Part shown: positions 22,324-31,928 of the stretch, piece after piece
How positions within the stretch are numbered: position 1 is the stretch's first letter
Layout of the letters: each line of letters begins with the position of its first letter
From: Prostheceraeus crozeri
Taxonomy: Eukaryota; Platyhelminthes; Polycladida; Euryleptidae
Assembly: GCA_907163375.1 (NCBI GenBank)
Contig: CAJQUW010015458.1
Span: 124,001 to 188,000 of the forward strand
Direction of reading: 5' to 3'
DNA: 64,000 nucleotides
Made by a program: the position numbers and the translations under genes
The notes under the pieces: generated by a model
The model's database searches: none
Told to the model about the DNA's origin: nothing
Seen by the model: the letters and a program-made list of their open reading frames with translations, nothing else

Positions 22324-22583
22324 GTACAATTTGAAATATTTGCGAATATCCAGTTACAACCCGAGTCAACAAGACACCATTTCTACACCGATCTAACTCC
22401 ATGATGGCGCTTTGGGGGCCCTTTGGAGCGCCAAGAAAGTAAGTTTGAAATTTCTCACTCCTAATGGGGGCTTGGCAATGCCATGCGGATTATAATGAGC
22501 CACGAACGAGCGAAATCGGTGCAGAAATGGTGACTTCGTGACTCGGGTTGTAACTGGATATTCGCAAATATTTCAAATTGTAC
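22324..22583. mobile_element. Fold-back MITE with about 68-bp inverted arms
   Basis: The first ~44 bp (beginning GTACAATTTGAAATATTTGC) match the reverse complement of the last ~44 bp exactly, and similarity continues to about 68 bp. No coding capacity. A clear target-site duplication was not identified, so the superfamily is open. Confidence 0.8.
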
Positions 22584-22639
22584 GCACAATCGGAGATTTC
22601 AGATGTTTTCAAAGGTAGCAATCAGGGTCACCAACAAAG

Positions 22640-22728
22640 GCATTTTGAAATTTCTCACCACTGATGGGGGCTTGGCAATGCCATGCGGATCATAATGCGC
22701 CATAAACGAGCAAGATCGGTAAGAAATG
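22640..22728 (+). repeat. Partial second copy of the MITE interior
   Basis: From TTTGAAATTTCTCACCACTG to about 22728 this repeats the segment at 22445-22531 of the fold-back MITE in direct orientation (shared GGGGGCTTGGCAATGCCATG). It abuts the inverted segment of the Penelope-like element. Confidence 0.7.
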
Positions 22729-24600
22729 AAGGCTGTGTCCACTTTTACCAGCTGCGCTTTCACTTGATCGACTTTAGTCCTCTGATTAGCATCCAATTCA
22801 AACTGGGAATTACTAAGGATAGTTTCCATCTTAGATACATATAGTTTCCATAGGTAATCAGCACGATCCATCAATACTATTCCACAACCTTTGTCAGGCT
22901 TGAGAATGAGCACTTGATCGTTAGCCTTCAACTTCACGAGAGCTTGAATATGAGCTCTGATGAGACCTCCTTCGTCGATCTTCCTCCTACGGTAACTGTT
23001 ACACAAATGAACAAGGGAATTCTTCAATGTCGAAACATCCACCTACTCATTGATGGGAAAGTGCTGAAGCGTCTTCAAAGTCGTGAGTTCCTTTCCGCTG
23101 AGCACACTCGGAAGTTGACTTCAGCTGGTGACCATTTGCCAAGACTTTATGGTTTGCCCAAACTCCACAAGGAAGGGATTCCTCTGCGCCCTATTCTGCC
23201 TATGTGTGGATCTACAGTGCATGCTACATCATCCTGGCTGGCGACTTTGCTTCAGCCTGTGAAGGCCCTTTTCACTTCTCACACTATTAAGGATGCATTC
23301 GAATTTGTTACAACCGTCCGTCAACAAGATGCATTGGCAAAAGAGATGGTCTCTTTCGACGTCAAGTCATTATTCACGAATGTCCCGCTTCAAGAAACAA
23401 TTGACATTGTTATATCACCAATTGAGGATTACGACATACCAATGAGTATCCCGAGTAAGGAGCTACGTGAATTGCTGCAGTTGTGTACTGTGAATGTACA
23501 ATTCCAGTTCAACGAGAAGCTTTATGTACAGAAAGATGGATATGCTATGGGGAGCTGCCTTGGCCCCATACTAGCTGATATTTTCATGGGATATCTTGAA
23601 AAGAAGCTGGAAGCGGATATTGACACTAATACGGATCTCTATCTTCGATATGTGGATGACTGTTTCCTACTATTGAAACCTGGAGTATCGTTTGAGGCCC
23701 TTCTTTCTCGTTTCAAGTCAGTGCATGCTGCCATCAAGTTCACTTGTGAGTCTGAAGTGAATGGTGTACTTCCCTTCTTGGATGTGTCCTGCAAGAGAAG
23801 ATCGGATGGCACGATTATACGGCAGTTTACAGGAAGCCTACATGGACTGGTCTGTATACTTCTTTTTACAGCTTTGTCCCACGTAGCTACAAAGTGGGCC
23901 TAATCAAGACAACACTGACGTCACGTGCTGTTCGTTTGTGTTCTCCAGAGACTTTTTTTGATGAATTGCATATCATTCGTCGCACTCTTTTGGAGAATGG
24001 ATATCCTACTTTCTTTGTGGATAAGTACATTGTTCCTCCGGCTCCAAAAGTTGTTGAGTTTGGTCCTGAGAAGAAACCCACACATGTAAATGTTCCTTTT
24101 ATTGTTGATAAAGCTTTGTTCTCCTTCAAGTCCATTCTCCGAAGCATTTTGTCTGTATATCCTGAAGCTAAACCTATGGGTGTGTGCTCTGCTCGACGTG
24201 CTCCGATCTCTAGCCCCAAGGATAAACTTCCCGTTTCTGCCCACCCCAACATTATATACAAGTTTGTGTGTACTTGTGGTTCCAAGTACATCGGCAGAAC
24301 GAATCGCTTTCTTGGGGTTTGAGCTAAGGAGCACGTCCCTAAGTGGATTCTTGATGGACATTGTCGTCCACCACGTAGCCGTGAACTGCCACAGAGTGCC
24401 ATATCTAGGCATTTGTTGACATGCGACTGCTACGTGAATGCTAGAGAAAATTTTAGCGTTTTATTCAGTTCTCGCCATTTTAACATTTTACGCAGCCTTG
24501 AAGCTCTGGCTATCAAACGATTCGCTCCTGATTTGTGTGTACATAAAGATTTTGTTGCAGATTTGCTACTGCCATGGTAGCTTGTGAGTTGTTGTCCACC
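22729..24600 (+). mobile_element. Penelope-like retroelement (PLE-1) with inverted 5' part
   Basis: PLEs encode a reverse transcriptase plus a GIY-YIG endonuclease. On the plus strand from about 23048 the RT is clear: LPRLYGLPKLHKEGIPLRPI, then FDVKSLFTNVPLQE, GYAMGSCLGPILADIFMGYL and LRYVDDCFLL. It is followed downstream by the linker and a GIY-YIG-type segment (FVCTCGSKYIGRTNR). The upstream RT motif (LILKPDKGCGIVLMDRADY) lies on the opposite strand at 22729-23042, so the 5' part is inverted. The copy is broken into more than one frame and looks inactive. Confidence 0.9.
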
Positions 24601-25233
24601 GTTCCAGTATTCATCTTGTCCTATCTTGATTTTATGATTTGTCATTCCCGTGTCACACCTCATGGAGAGCGGGCGAAAAGCTTCGTGTGAATTGTCTCAA
24701 TAACAAAGTATGACAAACTGGTGTATGTTTTTTCTGTACAAAGTTTGCAAGGGGTCTAACTTTTTCAAAGCTATTTTATTGACATAGGGTCGTTCACAAT
24801 TGACGTCAACCAATTTATCGATGTTTTTGACTCCTCCTCCCCGGTTGTCAACTTTGACCAACCCCCATTGACGTCAATTCTAGCCGTGCCCTAGTTTATC
24901 TATTGTGTGTGATTCATTGCTACTATCTTCTATATTTTCGGAATACGTTCGCTAATTTCTATTTGTTACTTTGATTCCTTCATTACTTGATTTCTGAATA
25001 CCCACCCTTAAATAATATTTTATTAATAGTATCAAATAACAGAAGTTTACTAATATATTAGGTATACTAATATATAATAGCTACACATAATTCTGTTTAC
25101 CTATATATTGATAATGTATACAACCTTTTTTGTAAAAAGTATGAATTCAATTGATGCAATTTAAGTTCAAATTTAAAGTTTCTGTCTGAAAGTAGGATCA
25201 ATCTTTGTCATATGCTACGTTGCTGTCGTTGAC
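24601..25233. other. Spacer with a possible short MITE
   Basis: PLE-1 3' sequence grades into AT-rich DNA. 24787-24891 may be a small TA-flanked fold-back element (separate entry). Otherwise nothing recognised. Confidence 0.35.
24787..24891. mobile_element. Possible short TA-flanked MITE
   Basis: GGGTCGTTCACAATTGACGT and the reverse complement of the right end (GGGCACGGCTAGAATTGACG) are imperfect inverted repeats, with TA on both sides (24785-24786, 24892-24893). Length about 105 bp. The arms are diverged, so this is tentative. Confidence 0.4.
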
Positions 25234-25467
25234 ATGAGTGAAATCAGCAATACGATCCGCTTTCAAGTAATTGTGCTATGGAAGGAAAGTTATTCTCAGC
25301 GCAAAATATCCTCTCGACTTGATATTTCAAAAACTGGTGTACAAAAGACCATCGTGAGGTATGAAAAGCATGGAACATTAAAATCTTCCTTACCAAGATC
25401 CGGAAGAAGAAAATGCTCGACATTCTCATTCATCGTCTGTCGAAGGCTCACGCAGTTGAAAATTTGA
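25234..25467 (+). pseudogene. Tc1-like transposase N-terminal fragment
   Basis: The reading MSEISNTIRFQVIVLWKE, then SQRKISSRLDISKTGVQKTI and LPRSGRRK, is the paired-type helix-turn-helix and GRRK hook of a Tc1/Tc3-like transposase. It differs from the other Tc1-like copies here, so it is another lineage. No catalytic domain follows; the remainder of the frame after CST is unlike transposase. Confidence 0.7.
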
Positions 25468-25469
25468 TT

Positions 25470-26281
25470 CTTCAGCAATCGGCATATAAGCAAAAATAAC
25501 AGCAGATAATTTTTCAATTGAAATAAATTCTGTTGGCGAATTTACCTCGGACAATCTTTTGCAAAAATTCACTGAATGAACTGACAGTACTTTCCATAAA
25601 TAGTTCCTCATTTGAATCTTCGATACGTGAATTTTCTAATTCTATCCAGGCTGATGACGAAGAAGATGTCGGGCTCACAGATTCAGGAGGTTTTCTCAAA
25701 TATTGTGGCAAGGTTGGAAAGATTCTTGGGATCGCGCTGGTCTCAATCTTGCAAATGTCAAGTTACTCCTCTTTGTATCATTTCGCTTTTTTCCTTTCGC
25801 ATTTATCTGCCGACGTAAATGTAATGTCCTCACTATGAAAATGTTTTGAACACACTCGAGTAGAATCAGTGATAATAAGATTTTGTCACCGTATTGCTTT
25901 CAGTCAGACCTGTCGTTGTCGATCGTCGCTCGGAAAGCGAAAACCCGTTGGCTTTGAAACATCGGTCGAATAGTACTTACAAGATTTGTAACCACTAACG
26001 CAATGCGGAACACCGCAGCAGTTAAACACCGCACATCGCAGATAGATAGAAGCTGTGCATGGCCAGTTTGCAATGTGCAGACTGCAGGCAAGTGTTGAGG
26101 GAAAACAAACAATCGATTACCTACGCTTGTTCGCGCTTGTTCAATGCTGAGCCAAGTCATGGCTGTGTGTGCTTACACACCCCCACTCGCCGGGAGATGA
26201 TGTCATCGACATGTGATTCATAAAACGAACAGTAGTTAACGAAAGATGTTAGTAGGGTAGATAAATATCATCATTTGAAAA
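25470..26281. other. Non-coding stretch
   Basis: No supported gene. Overlapping open frames on both strands at 25514-25838 have no motif and no agreed direction. 25900-26190 is somewhat GC-richer, without recognisable coding. Confidence 0.35.
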
Positions 26282-26353
26282 ATGACCCTCCACTTGTCAG
26301 CAACTCAGTTCAGCGTGGAAGGATTTATCAATCCCCTAACCTCTATATATCCC
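26282..26353 (-). repeat. Short dispersed repeat (mate at 18261-18322)
   Basis: Reverse complement shares ATATATAGAGG, GGGGATTGATA and GACAAGTGGAGGGT in order with 18261-18322. Confidence 0.6.
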
Positions 26354-26689
26354 TGAAGTGGACCTACCTATACACCAGTGTTATCTTCAGTTCTAACGTA
26401 GGAAATGAATATGCATGCAAATATATGCAAACTGGCACACTAGGCAGCTGAAAATGTTGGCATTAAGTCCGTGGACCTGTGGAATTCCCATGGTTCGATG
26501 ACTGAAAAGTTCCTTAGGATTGGATGGGCCGGAATTGAAAACTCGTCCCATGGACATCCCTGAGTAAAAAGCATAATATTTTTGAAAAGTGAAAATAATT
26601 AATTTTGATTAAACTGACACTCAGATATCATTGCATGCTTAAAAATAATTATTTGATTCGGAGGACATCCCAGGGTCGATGTTGACCAA
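26354..26689. other. Non-coding spacer
   Basis: Nothing recognised. Confidence 0.35.
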
Positions 26690-27969
26690 CGAAACAAGAA
26701 AAACACTCAAGTTTATCGCCAGCGCTTTCGACAGACGCCGTCTGCCATCCTCAAGCAACTGAATTTTAATTCATGATACAGAAGCCATACTGACAACAGA
26801 TGATCATATCTCACTGCTTGTAGAAAGAATTCTTTACCAGAACTGAATAAGAAACAATTAGATGCTACTCATTCTGAGAATATAAGTAAGATGATAGATA
26901 TGTTAAAATCGACATAAAAGAGAAGAAACTATTCAATGAGCAAGCTACATGACATTATCATAAAATTCACCTAATTCTATCTTAGTTTTATTCGAAGACT
27001 GAAGTTTCCGTGTCCACATTGATTCCTTTACGATTCTTTTCCTCCAGACAGACTCCCTGTCCACTATGGTCAACGAATCAACATCAATTCGATGGCCAGT
27101 GTCCACCAAATGCTTGGCCAACTCTGATCTGCCCGTGTCCAACTCACGAATGTTGCGAACATGTTCAGCCTTCCTTTTCTCAATCGGTCTTGCAGATTCC
27201 CCAACGTACGAGAAGGAACAATCCTGAAAGCCACACTTGATATGGTAGACAGAGCCCAAACAAAGTGCTGGTGAAGGTTGCTTTCTAACCAGAATGTCTT
27301 GTAACGTAGAAACTGGTTTGAGCGCAATGTTGATATCAAACGCAGCCAACTTGGACTTGATAACGTCACTTACACCTGGTACAAATGGAATAGAACCAGT
27401 GACCTTCCTTTGCTCAGCACTGCTGCTCGTGTCGCAATCCAGTGAACGCATCTGTTGCTCAATTTCCTTTTTTGGTAACCATTTGCCAAAAGTGTGTTCT
27501 TTAAACTGCCAAGTTCCTCACCGATTGTCGACTCCGAACAAAGACGAGAAGCACGTAAACCAAGTGACCTGAGAACACTACCGAATACACTGCGAGGATG
27601 ACATAAGGATCTATTGAGATAAATATTTGAATGTGCAGGTTTTCTATACACCGAGAAAACCGGAGAACCACCATTCCCGTTAATCAGTACATCCAGAAAG
27701 GGGATCTTCCAATCTATTTCAACCTCCATGGTGAAATGAATAGAATCCACTCGCGAATTCAAAAAATCCAAGAAACCAGGAAGTTGATCCTGTCTATGCG
27801 TCCAGAAAGCAAGGACATCATCAACATAACTATGCCAGGCAATGGGAATATCCATGCCAAGCTCCTTTGCCAACGTGAAAGTTTCGTACTCAAAGAAGTT
27901 TTTTATGTACACATTGCTAAAAATTGATTTGAAACGCACAGAAGCATTCGGGATAAATATTCGTGACAT
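26690..27969 (-). mobile_element. Penelope-like retroelement (PLE-2), 5'-truncated
   Basis: Minus strand. 27969-27370 holds the C-terminal half of a PLE reverse transcriptase (WHSYVDDVLAFW, then IPFLDVLINGNGGSPVFSVY and RKPAHSNIYLN, the usual PLE thumb words). 27451-26945 holds the GIY-YIG endonuclease (YHIKCGFQDCSFSYVGESAR, then EKRKAEHVRNIRE). The N-terminal RT is missing. A hammerhead-like motif lies in the 3' region. Broken into more than one frame. Confidence 0.9.
26721..26755 (-). ncRNA. Hammerhead-ribozyme-like motif at the PLE-2 3' end
   Basis: On the minus strand the order is TTGAGGA, a 7-bp hairpin (GGCAGAC-GGC-GTCTGTC, one G-U pair), then GAAAGCGCT. This matches a hammerhead core, C-UGA-N-GA / stem II / GAAA, with C3 replaced by U. 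PLEs are reported to carry hammerhead motifs. The cleavage-site strand was not confirmed. Confidence 0.45.
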
Positions 27970-28085
27970 CCGGCAGTCAGAGCGAGTTTCTTCAGGGAAT
28001 GATGCTTTCGCAGAACGATGTACACCCGATGCCTACTGCGAATCTGTTCGTCTGCTGAGCTCTAGCTGGTCCCTTTTCTTGTCAT
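27970..28085 (+). repeat. Dispersed repeat, copy 1 (mate at 31437-31555)
   Basis: Shares CCGGCAG, GCGAGTTTCTTCAGGGAA, TGTACACCCGATGCCTACT and TTCTTGTCA in the same order and orientation with 31437-31555, at roughly three quarters identity. It adjoins the truncated 5' end of PLE-2 and its mate lies near PLE-4, so it may belong to a PLE-associated repeat. Confidence 0.6.
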
Positions 28086-28279
28086 ATATACGAACTGTAA
28101 CTTGTAATATATACGATATATTAAAATGAAACCTTCTTTGTTTTCTTTGTGTAAGTTTAGAGTCATAATTTTTGACTCACTTTGTTTTTGAACACTTTCA
28201 AACAATGTAAATTCATTGCATCGTATACAAACCAAAAAACTTGTTGTCTATGCTACAAAATAAAAAACGTATCTATGCG

Positions 28280-28790
28280 TTAAAAAGTACCAAGATAAAC
28301 GATGCAAATTCTGTCCCCATTTACTTGTCGGCAATTGTATAGACATTAACGGAACAACATTCTACATCCGAGCAAATATGAGTTGTTACTCATCCAACGT
28401 GATAAACTTGCTCCGTTGTGATGGGTGCTCCGCTTTCTACATCGGACAAACGGGAGATCTCTTCAAAAATAGGATGACTGTGCACCGACAACACATTAAT
28501 GTCCCAAGAGTTGCCCCACTCTATGTTAGCAAACATATCTCCTCTTGTGCTAAGGCCATGGATATTAAGTTTGTGGCTACACCTATTTTTCAGTTACATT
28601 TTAATGCATGTAAAGCTGAGAGGAAAGGAAAGAGAAGAAATTTATTTCAAAATTCAATCCTTCCCTCAATGCTAGGCTATAATGATTTTGTATGTCAGTT
28701 TTATTATGTGTCTGAAGAGATGGCAAGTACACCATCGAAAGCGCTTGCAAGCAACATATATATACATTAGAACAGTAGGGCCGGCATAGA
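28280..28790 (+). mobile_element. Penelope-like retroelement fragment (PLE-3), endonuclease end
   Basis: Plus-strand GIY-YIG endonuclease: CKFCPHLLVGNCIDING upstream in the same frame, then LLRCDGCSAFYIGQTGDLFK and NRMTVHRQHIN (28378-28770). The CxxC before the YIG motif is typical of PLE nucleases. The reverse transcriptase is absent, so only a 3' fragment is present. A hammerhead-like motif lies at its end. Confidence 0.85.
28712..28745 (+). ncRNA. Hammerhead-ribozyme-like motif at the PLE-3 3' end
   Basis: CTGAAGA fits C-UGA-N-GA, GATGG...CCATC forms stem II around an 8-nt loop, then GAAAGCGCT follows. The layout is the same as in the PLE-2 3' region although the stem sequence differs, so pairing is conserved rather than sequence. 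Confidence 0.45.
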
Positions 28791-28863
28791 TAGAAGTGAA
28801 ACCTCCACACTTGTCAGAACACAACATGCTTCAGCATTACAATGCCATTCTCAGGTAGTGATG

Positions 28864-28985
28864 AAAATTTTCCGGAAAATTTTGAATCAAAATTTTTTGT
28901 GGAAAATTATGGAAAAAATAGGAAAATTTTAGAAAATATTGGAAAATATTGGAAAATTATGGAAAATTTTTGAAAATTTTGACAG
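28864..28985. repeat. Degenerate GGAAAATTTT/GGAAAATTAT simple repeat
   Basis: About ten imperfect copies of a 9-11 bp GGAAAATTNT word. The minus-strand frame over it (ending in repeated FQYFP/FSKIF) is a translation of the simple repeat, not a gene. Confidence 0.85.
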
Positions 28986-30029
28986 TTTTGATTCTTTCTG
29001 ATAGGCCCTATAATTTGAGCGCTTCCACTGCCGAGGCAGCTACGTACCAATAAATTGGGTCTAAAACTCTTGATTTCATCATTATTTCGATTAAAGCAAT
29101 CGTAGCAATACGAGTTCCGTCCGCGGATTTTTGAACATTCCTTTTCCACTATATGGCTAATTGTGCCATTCTCTTAGCATTTTTAATTAACACAGAGACA
29201 CCGTTTGCGATGACGGAAATCTTCCTTTACAATAGGGTATAATTTCATGAAATGTGAAAGATCTGGTGGAAAAATAGGTATGCAATTTCTCAATGTGTTG
29301 ATGAACATGTGATAAAGTATAAGCACACAGTCCACGCAGCATTCATGAGCGACCATATTGGAAGATATATAAAGACTGTAAACTCGTAAGATATTTGGTC
29401 ACTAAAGATATCTGTAATGAGTAAAAGAATAGCTATGATGGCCTCCAACTTCTGGCCTATTGTCCGATATCTTAGCTGAGGATACACATCCTCCATTTCT
29501 AGTTCAGATGGTTCAGATAGCTCCAATTCGATTTCAGATCTGCCCAAATGAATTTCAGATATGATCCACATGAATTGGAGATCTCCAGTTGAATTTAAGA
29601 TCATTTCAAAGTTGAGCTTGTGACAGATATCTGAAATTCAGCTAGAGAAATCTGAAATCCATCTAATGTCTGAAATTCATTTGGAAAGATCTGAAATAGA
29701 CATGGAAAAGGTGCAGTTGGTACCAAAAGTTAACATACAGGGATGATAGAGAAGTTATCGGTCTTTGAATATTGCATAGTCTTTTCAAACGACTATAGTA
29801 AGTCTCCAAAACAAAGGCAAAAACGACAATCACCAAAAAAAAATTTTCAAAATTTTCCATTTGCATCACTATCCTCAGGTGTACATAAATGAAATTTAAC
29901 AATACGTTTGCATGTGAAATCAAACAGCACGGAAGATGAACAATAGTCAAAAGTCAGTCAAAGTCAGAAGTCAGAGAGTGAAGTCACAAGGTTTGCACGT
30001 GAAAGATAATAGATAGCTATTTACAATAA
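28986..30029. other. Non-coding stretch with ATTTCAGAT/ATCTGAAAT words
   Basis: 29490-29705 contains many copies of ATTTCAGAT or its reverse complement at irregular spacing, a degenerate low-complexity array. No gene is supported; open frames over it are repeat-driven. Confidence 0.5.
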
Positions 30030-31115
30030 AACAGACATAGCTATTTACAATGTAACAGCCATTTGCAATAAAACACCAAGAATATAACACGTAGAAGGCT
30101 GTTTGCACAAATCTATCCACAGATTTAGATTAAAAAACGTGGAGCTTCCTCGTTTTTTCATCAAAACTTCATTGTTCGACTTCTTTATTAACAAAGATTC
30201 CACAATTCTGGGATATTTACTGTCTGCAACAATTATAAAACCATTTCTTTCCGGGTGATGAATAATCATGCCTCTTTCTCTGACTTGGGTAACCTTTCAA
30301 ATGTTCATTTATTCTTGTAGAAAAGTGTCGAATAGAGCTGCCGATGTAGCACTTATCGCAGTGACACACGTACACTTGTATACGACATCGTATTTCAAAT
30401 CGGCTGACACTTTGTCTTTATTGTGAAAGAAATTAGAGGTTTTCATAGTTTTTAAAGCAGGACGAACTTTCGCATTATCAGGGAGACGTTTTGTTTACAT
30501 CTTTCATATGACTGCGGAAAATATTTTCACCTTCTGCAAAGAACGGAAAGCTCTAGTTTGTAAGCGGTATATCTTTCTTTTCACCCATGTCATTGAACTG
30601 GGCCTCGTGTCTCGCTTCTACTTCATGGCGAACTTTCAAAGTAGCTTTTTCAGAAAAACAATTTTTCAAAAACATGGTACTGATAAAAGAACAGAATTTT
30701 GGTAATTTTTGTCAGAAGTACTCTTAAGCGCACGACTGAACACAGATTTCTTGTCCGCAATACGATAGCGCGTTCGGGCATAAGCAATGTTCGGTGTGTA
30801 GATGCCAGTATTTGTATTGCTGTGCCGCGAAATATCGATGGTATTCTCAAACTTACGAACAATGATATCCAAGAATATCAGCTCGCCATTACTCTCTTCC
30901 TCAACAGTGAAATTCATGTTGTGGTGAAGACTATTGAGGAAGATTTGAAAATAGTGAATTCATCAAAGATACAAAAGACATCGTTAACATAGCGCTTATA
31001 GATCACAGGACAGTGCCAGTAATTTTTCGATTTGCGATTCAAGTAGGTTCATGGCGAAAGATGCCATGGTAAGAGCGAGACAAGAGCCCATGGACATTCT
31101 GTCATGTTGTACATA
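30030..31115 (-). mobile_element. Penelope-like retroelement (PLE-4), decayed
   Basis: On the minus strand, in element order: MSMGSCLALTMASFAMNLLE (RT motif B-like), YKRYVNDVFCIF (the catalytic box, with ND in place of DD), MNFTVEEESNGELIFLDIIV (30917-30666), then a GIY-YIG-type stretch (CDKCYIGSSIRHFSTRINEH) near 30340 and a C-terminal tail (30269-30045). Several frame changes are evident; it is a fossil. Confidence 0.8.
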
Positions 31116-31436
31116 GATATCATTGAATTGACGAGGTCTATGTTTGAGAGACGACAGAGAGAGCTAAAGAGCGGAAGAAAGAGCCGGAGAAAGATGCCCG
31201 TGAAGTGAAATGCGCCCATCCATCAGCGGACAGTCTCATGCAAGCAGTCACACAGTTTGCTTTATCAGTTTTTGTTCTTCTGGTTGTCAGATGTATGAAT
31301 ATGAGAGATTGTGCACCCAAATTAGTTTAACAACAAAGGAAGACACATAAGTCAAACGATAGTCCAGCAATTTCATCTAATCACTGTTTCCACTTCATTA
31401 TTCACGTATCATCAAATCATTTCTGACTGTGGATCA
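31116..31436. other. Non-coding spacer
   Basis: Nothing recognised. Confidence 0.35.
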
Positions 31437-31555
31437 TGTAGTCCGGCAGCCAGAACGAGTTTCTGCAGGGAACGAGGCCGAAAGTGAGAATAATGTACAC
31501 CCTATGCCTACTATGAATCGGCACGTCTGCCGAGTTCTAGTGAGTTCCTCTTCTT
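31437..31555 (+). repeat. Dispersed repeat, copy 2 (mate at 27970-28085)
   Basis: Direct-orientation mate: CCGGCAGCCAGAACGAGTTT, TGTACACCCTATGCCTACTA and TTCTTGTCA in the same order. Confidence 0.6.
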
Positions 31556-31926
31556 GTCAGACAGGATCAAAGAAAAACAACTGTTAATCTCTGCTTTCCT
31601 GTCTGTAGACGCTACTTCCACGATCCAACACCTCGTCTTTGTCCAGCTTTGGTCTGCTGATGAAGTCTCTGAGCAGCGAAACTTCACGGAGATTCTCCTC
31701 GCGATGCATTGAATTTGAATTTTTGATCAGGCCCCTCACAGATGCTCTCGCGCGTGACAATCAAGGAACAACAACCCACTTGAGTTGCTTGCAGTGCATG
31801 GAGGCAAGCTACAGGCAAAGTACCGGTCACTTGAAGTCTGCTTCCGATACACCGTCGTTTTCAAAACATCGCTAATTTTTCGTTAAGAGCGTTGGAAATT
31901 TATGTCCAGGAATAGTAATTCTCTAC
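31556..31926. other. Non-coding spacer
   Basis: An open frame at 31639-31875 (plus) has no motifs. Nothing else recognised. Confidence 0.35.
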
Positions 31927-31928
31927 TA

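Noticed and set aside
24640-24700. Hammerhead-like motif after PLE-1
   Set aside because: CTCATGGAGAGCGGGCGAAA has a GAAA next to a short stem, but the first core box does not fit C-UGA-N-GA, so I did not call it.
28907-29149. Minus-strand frame with repeated FQYFP/FSKIF
   Set aside because: Translation of the GGAAAATTTT simple repeat.
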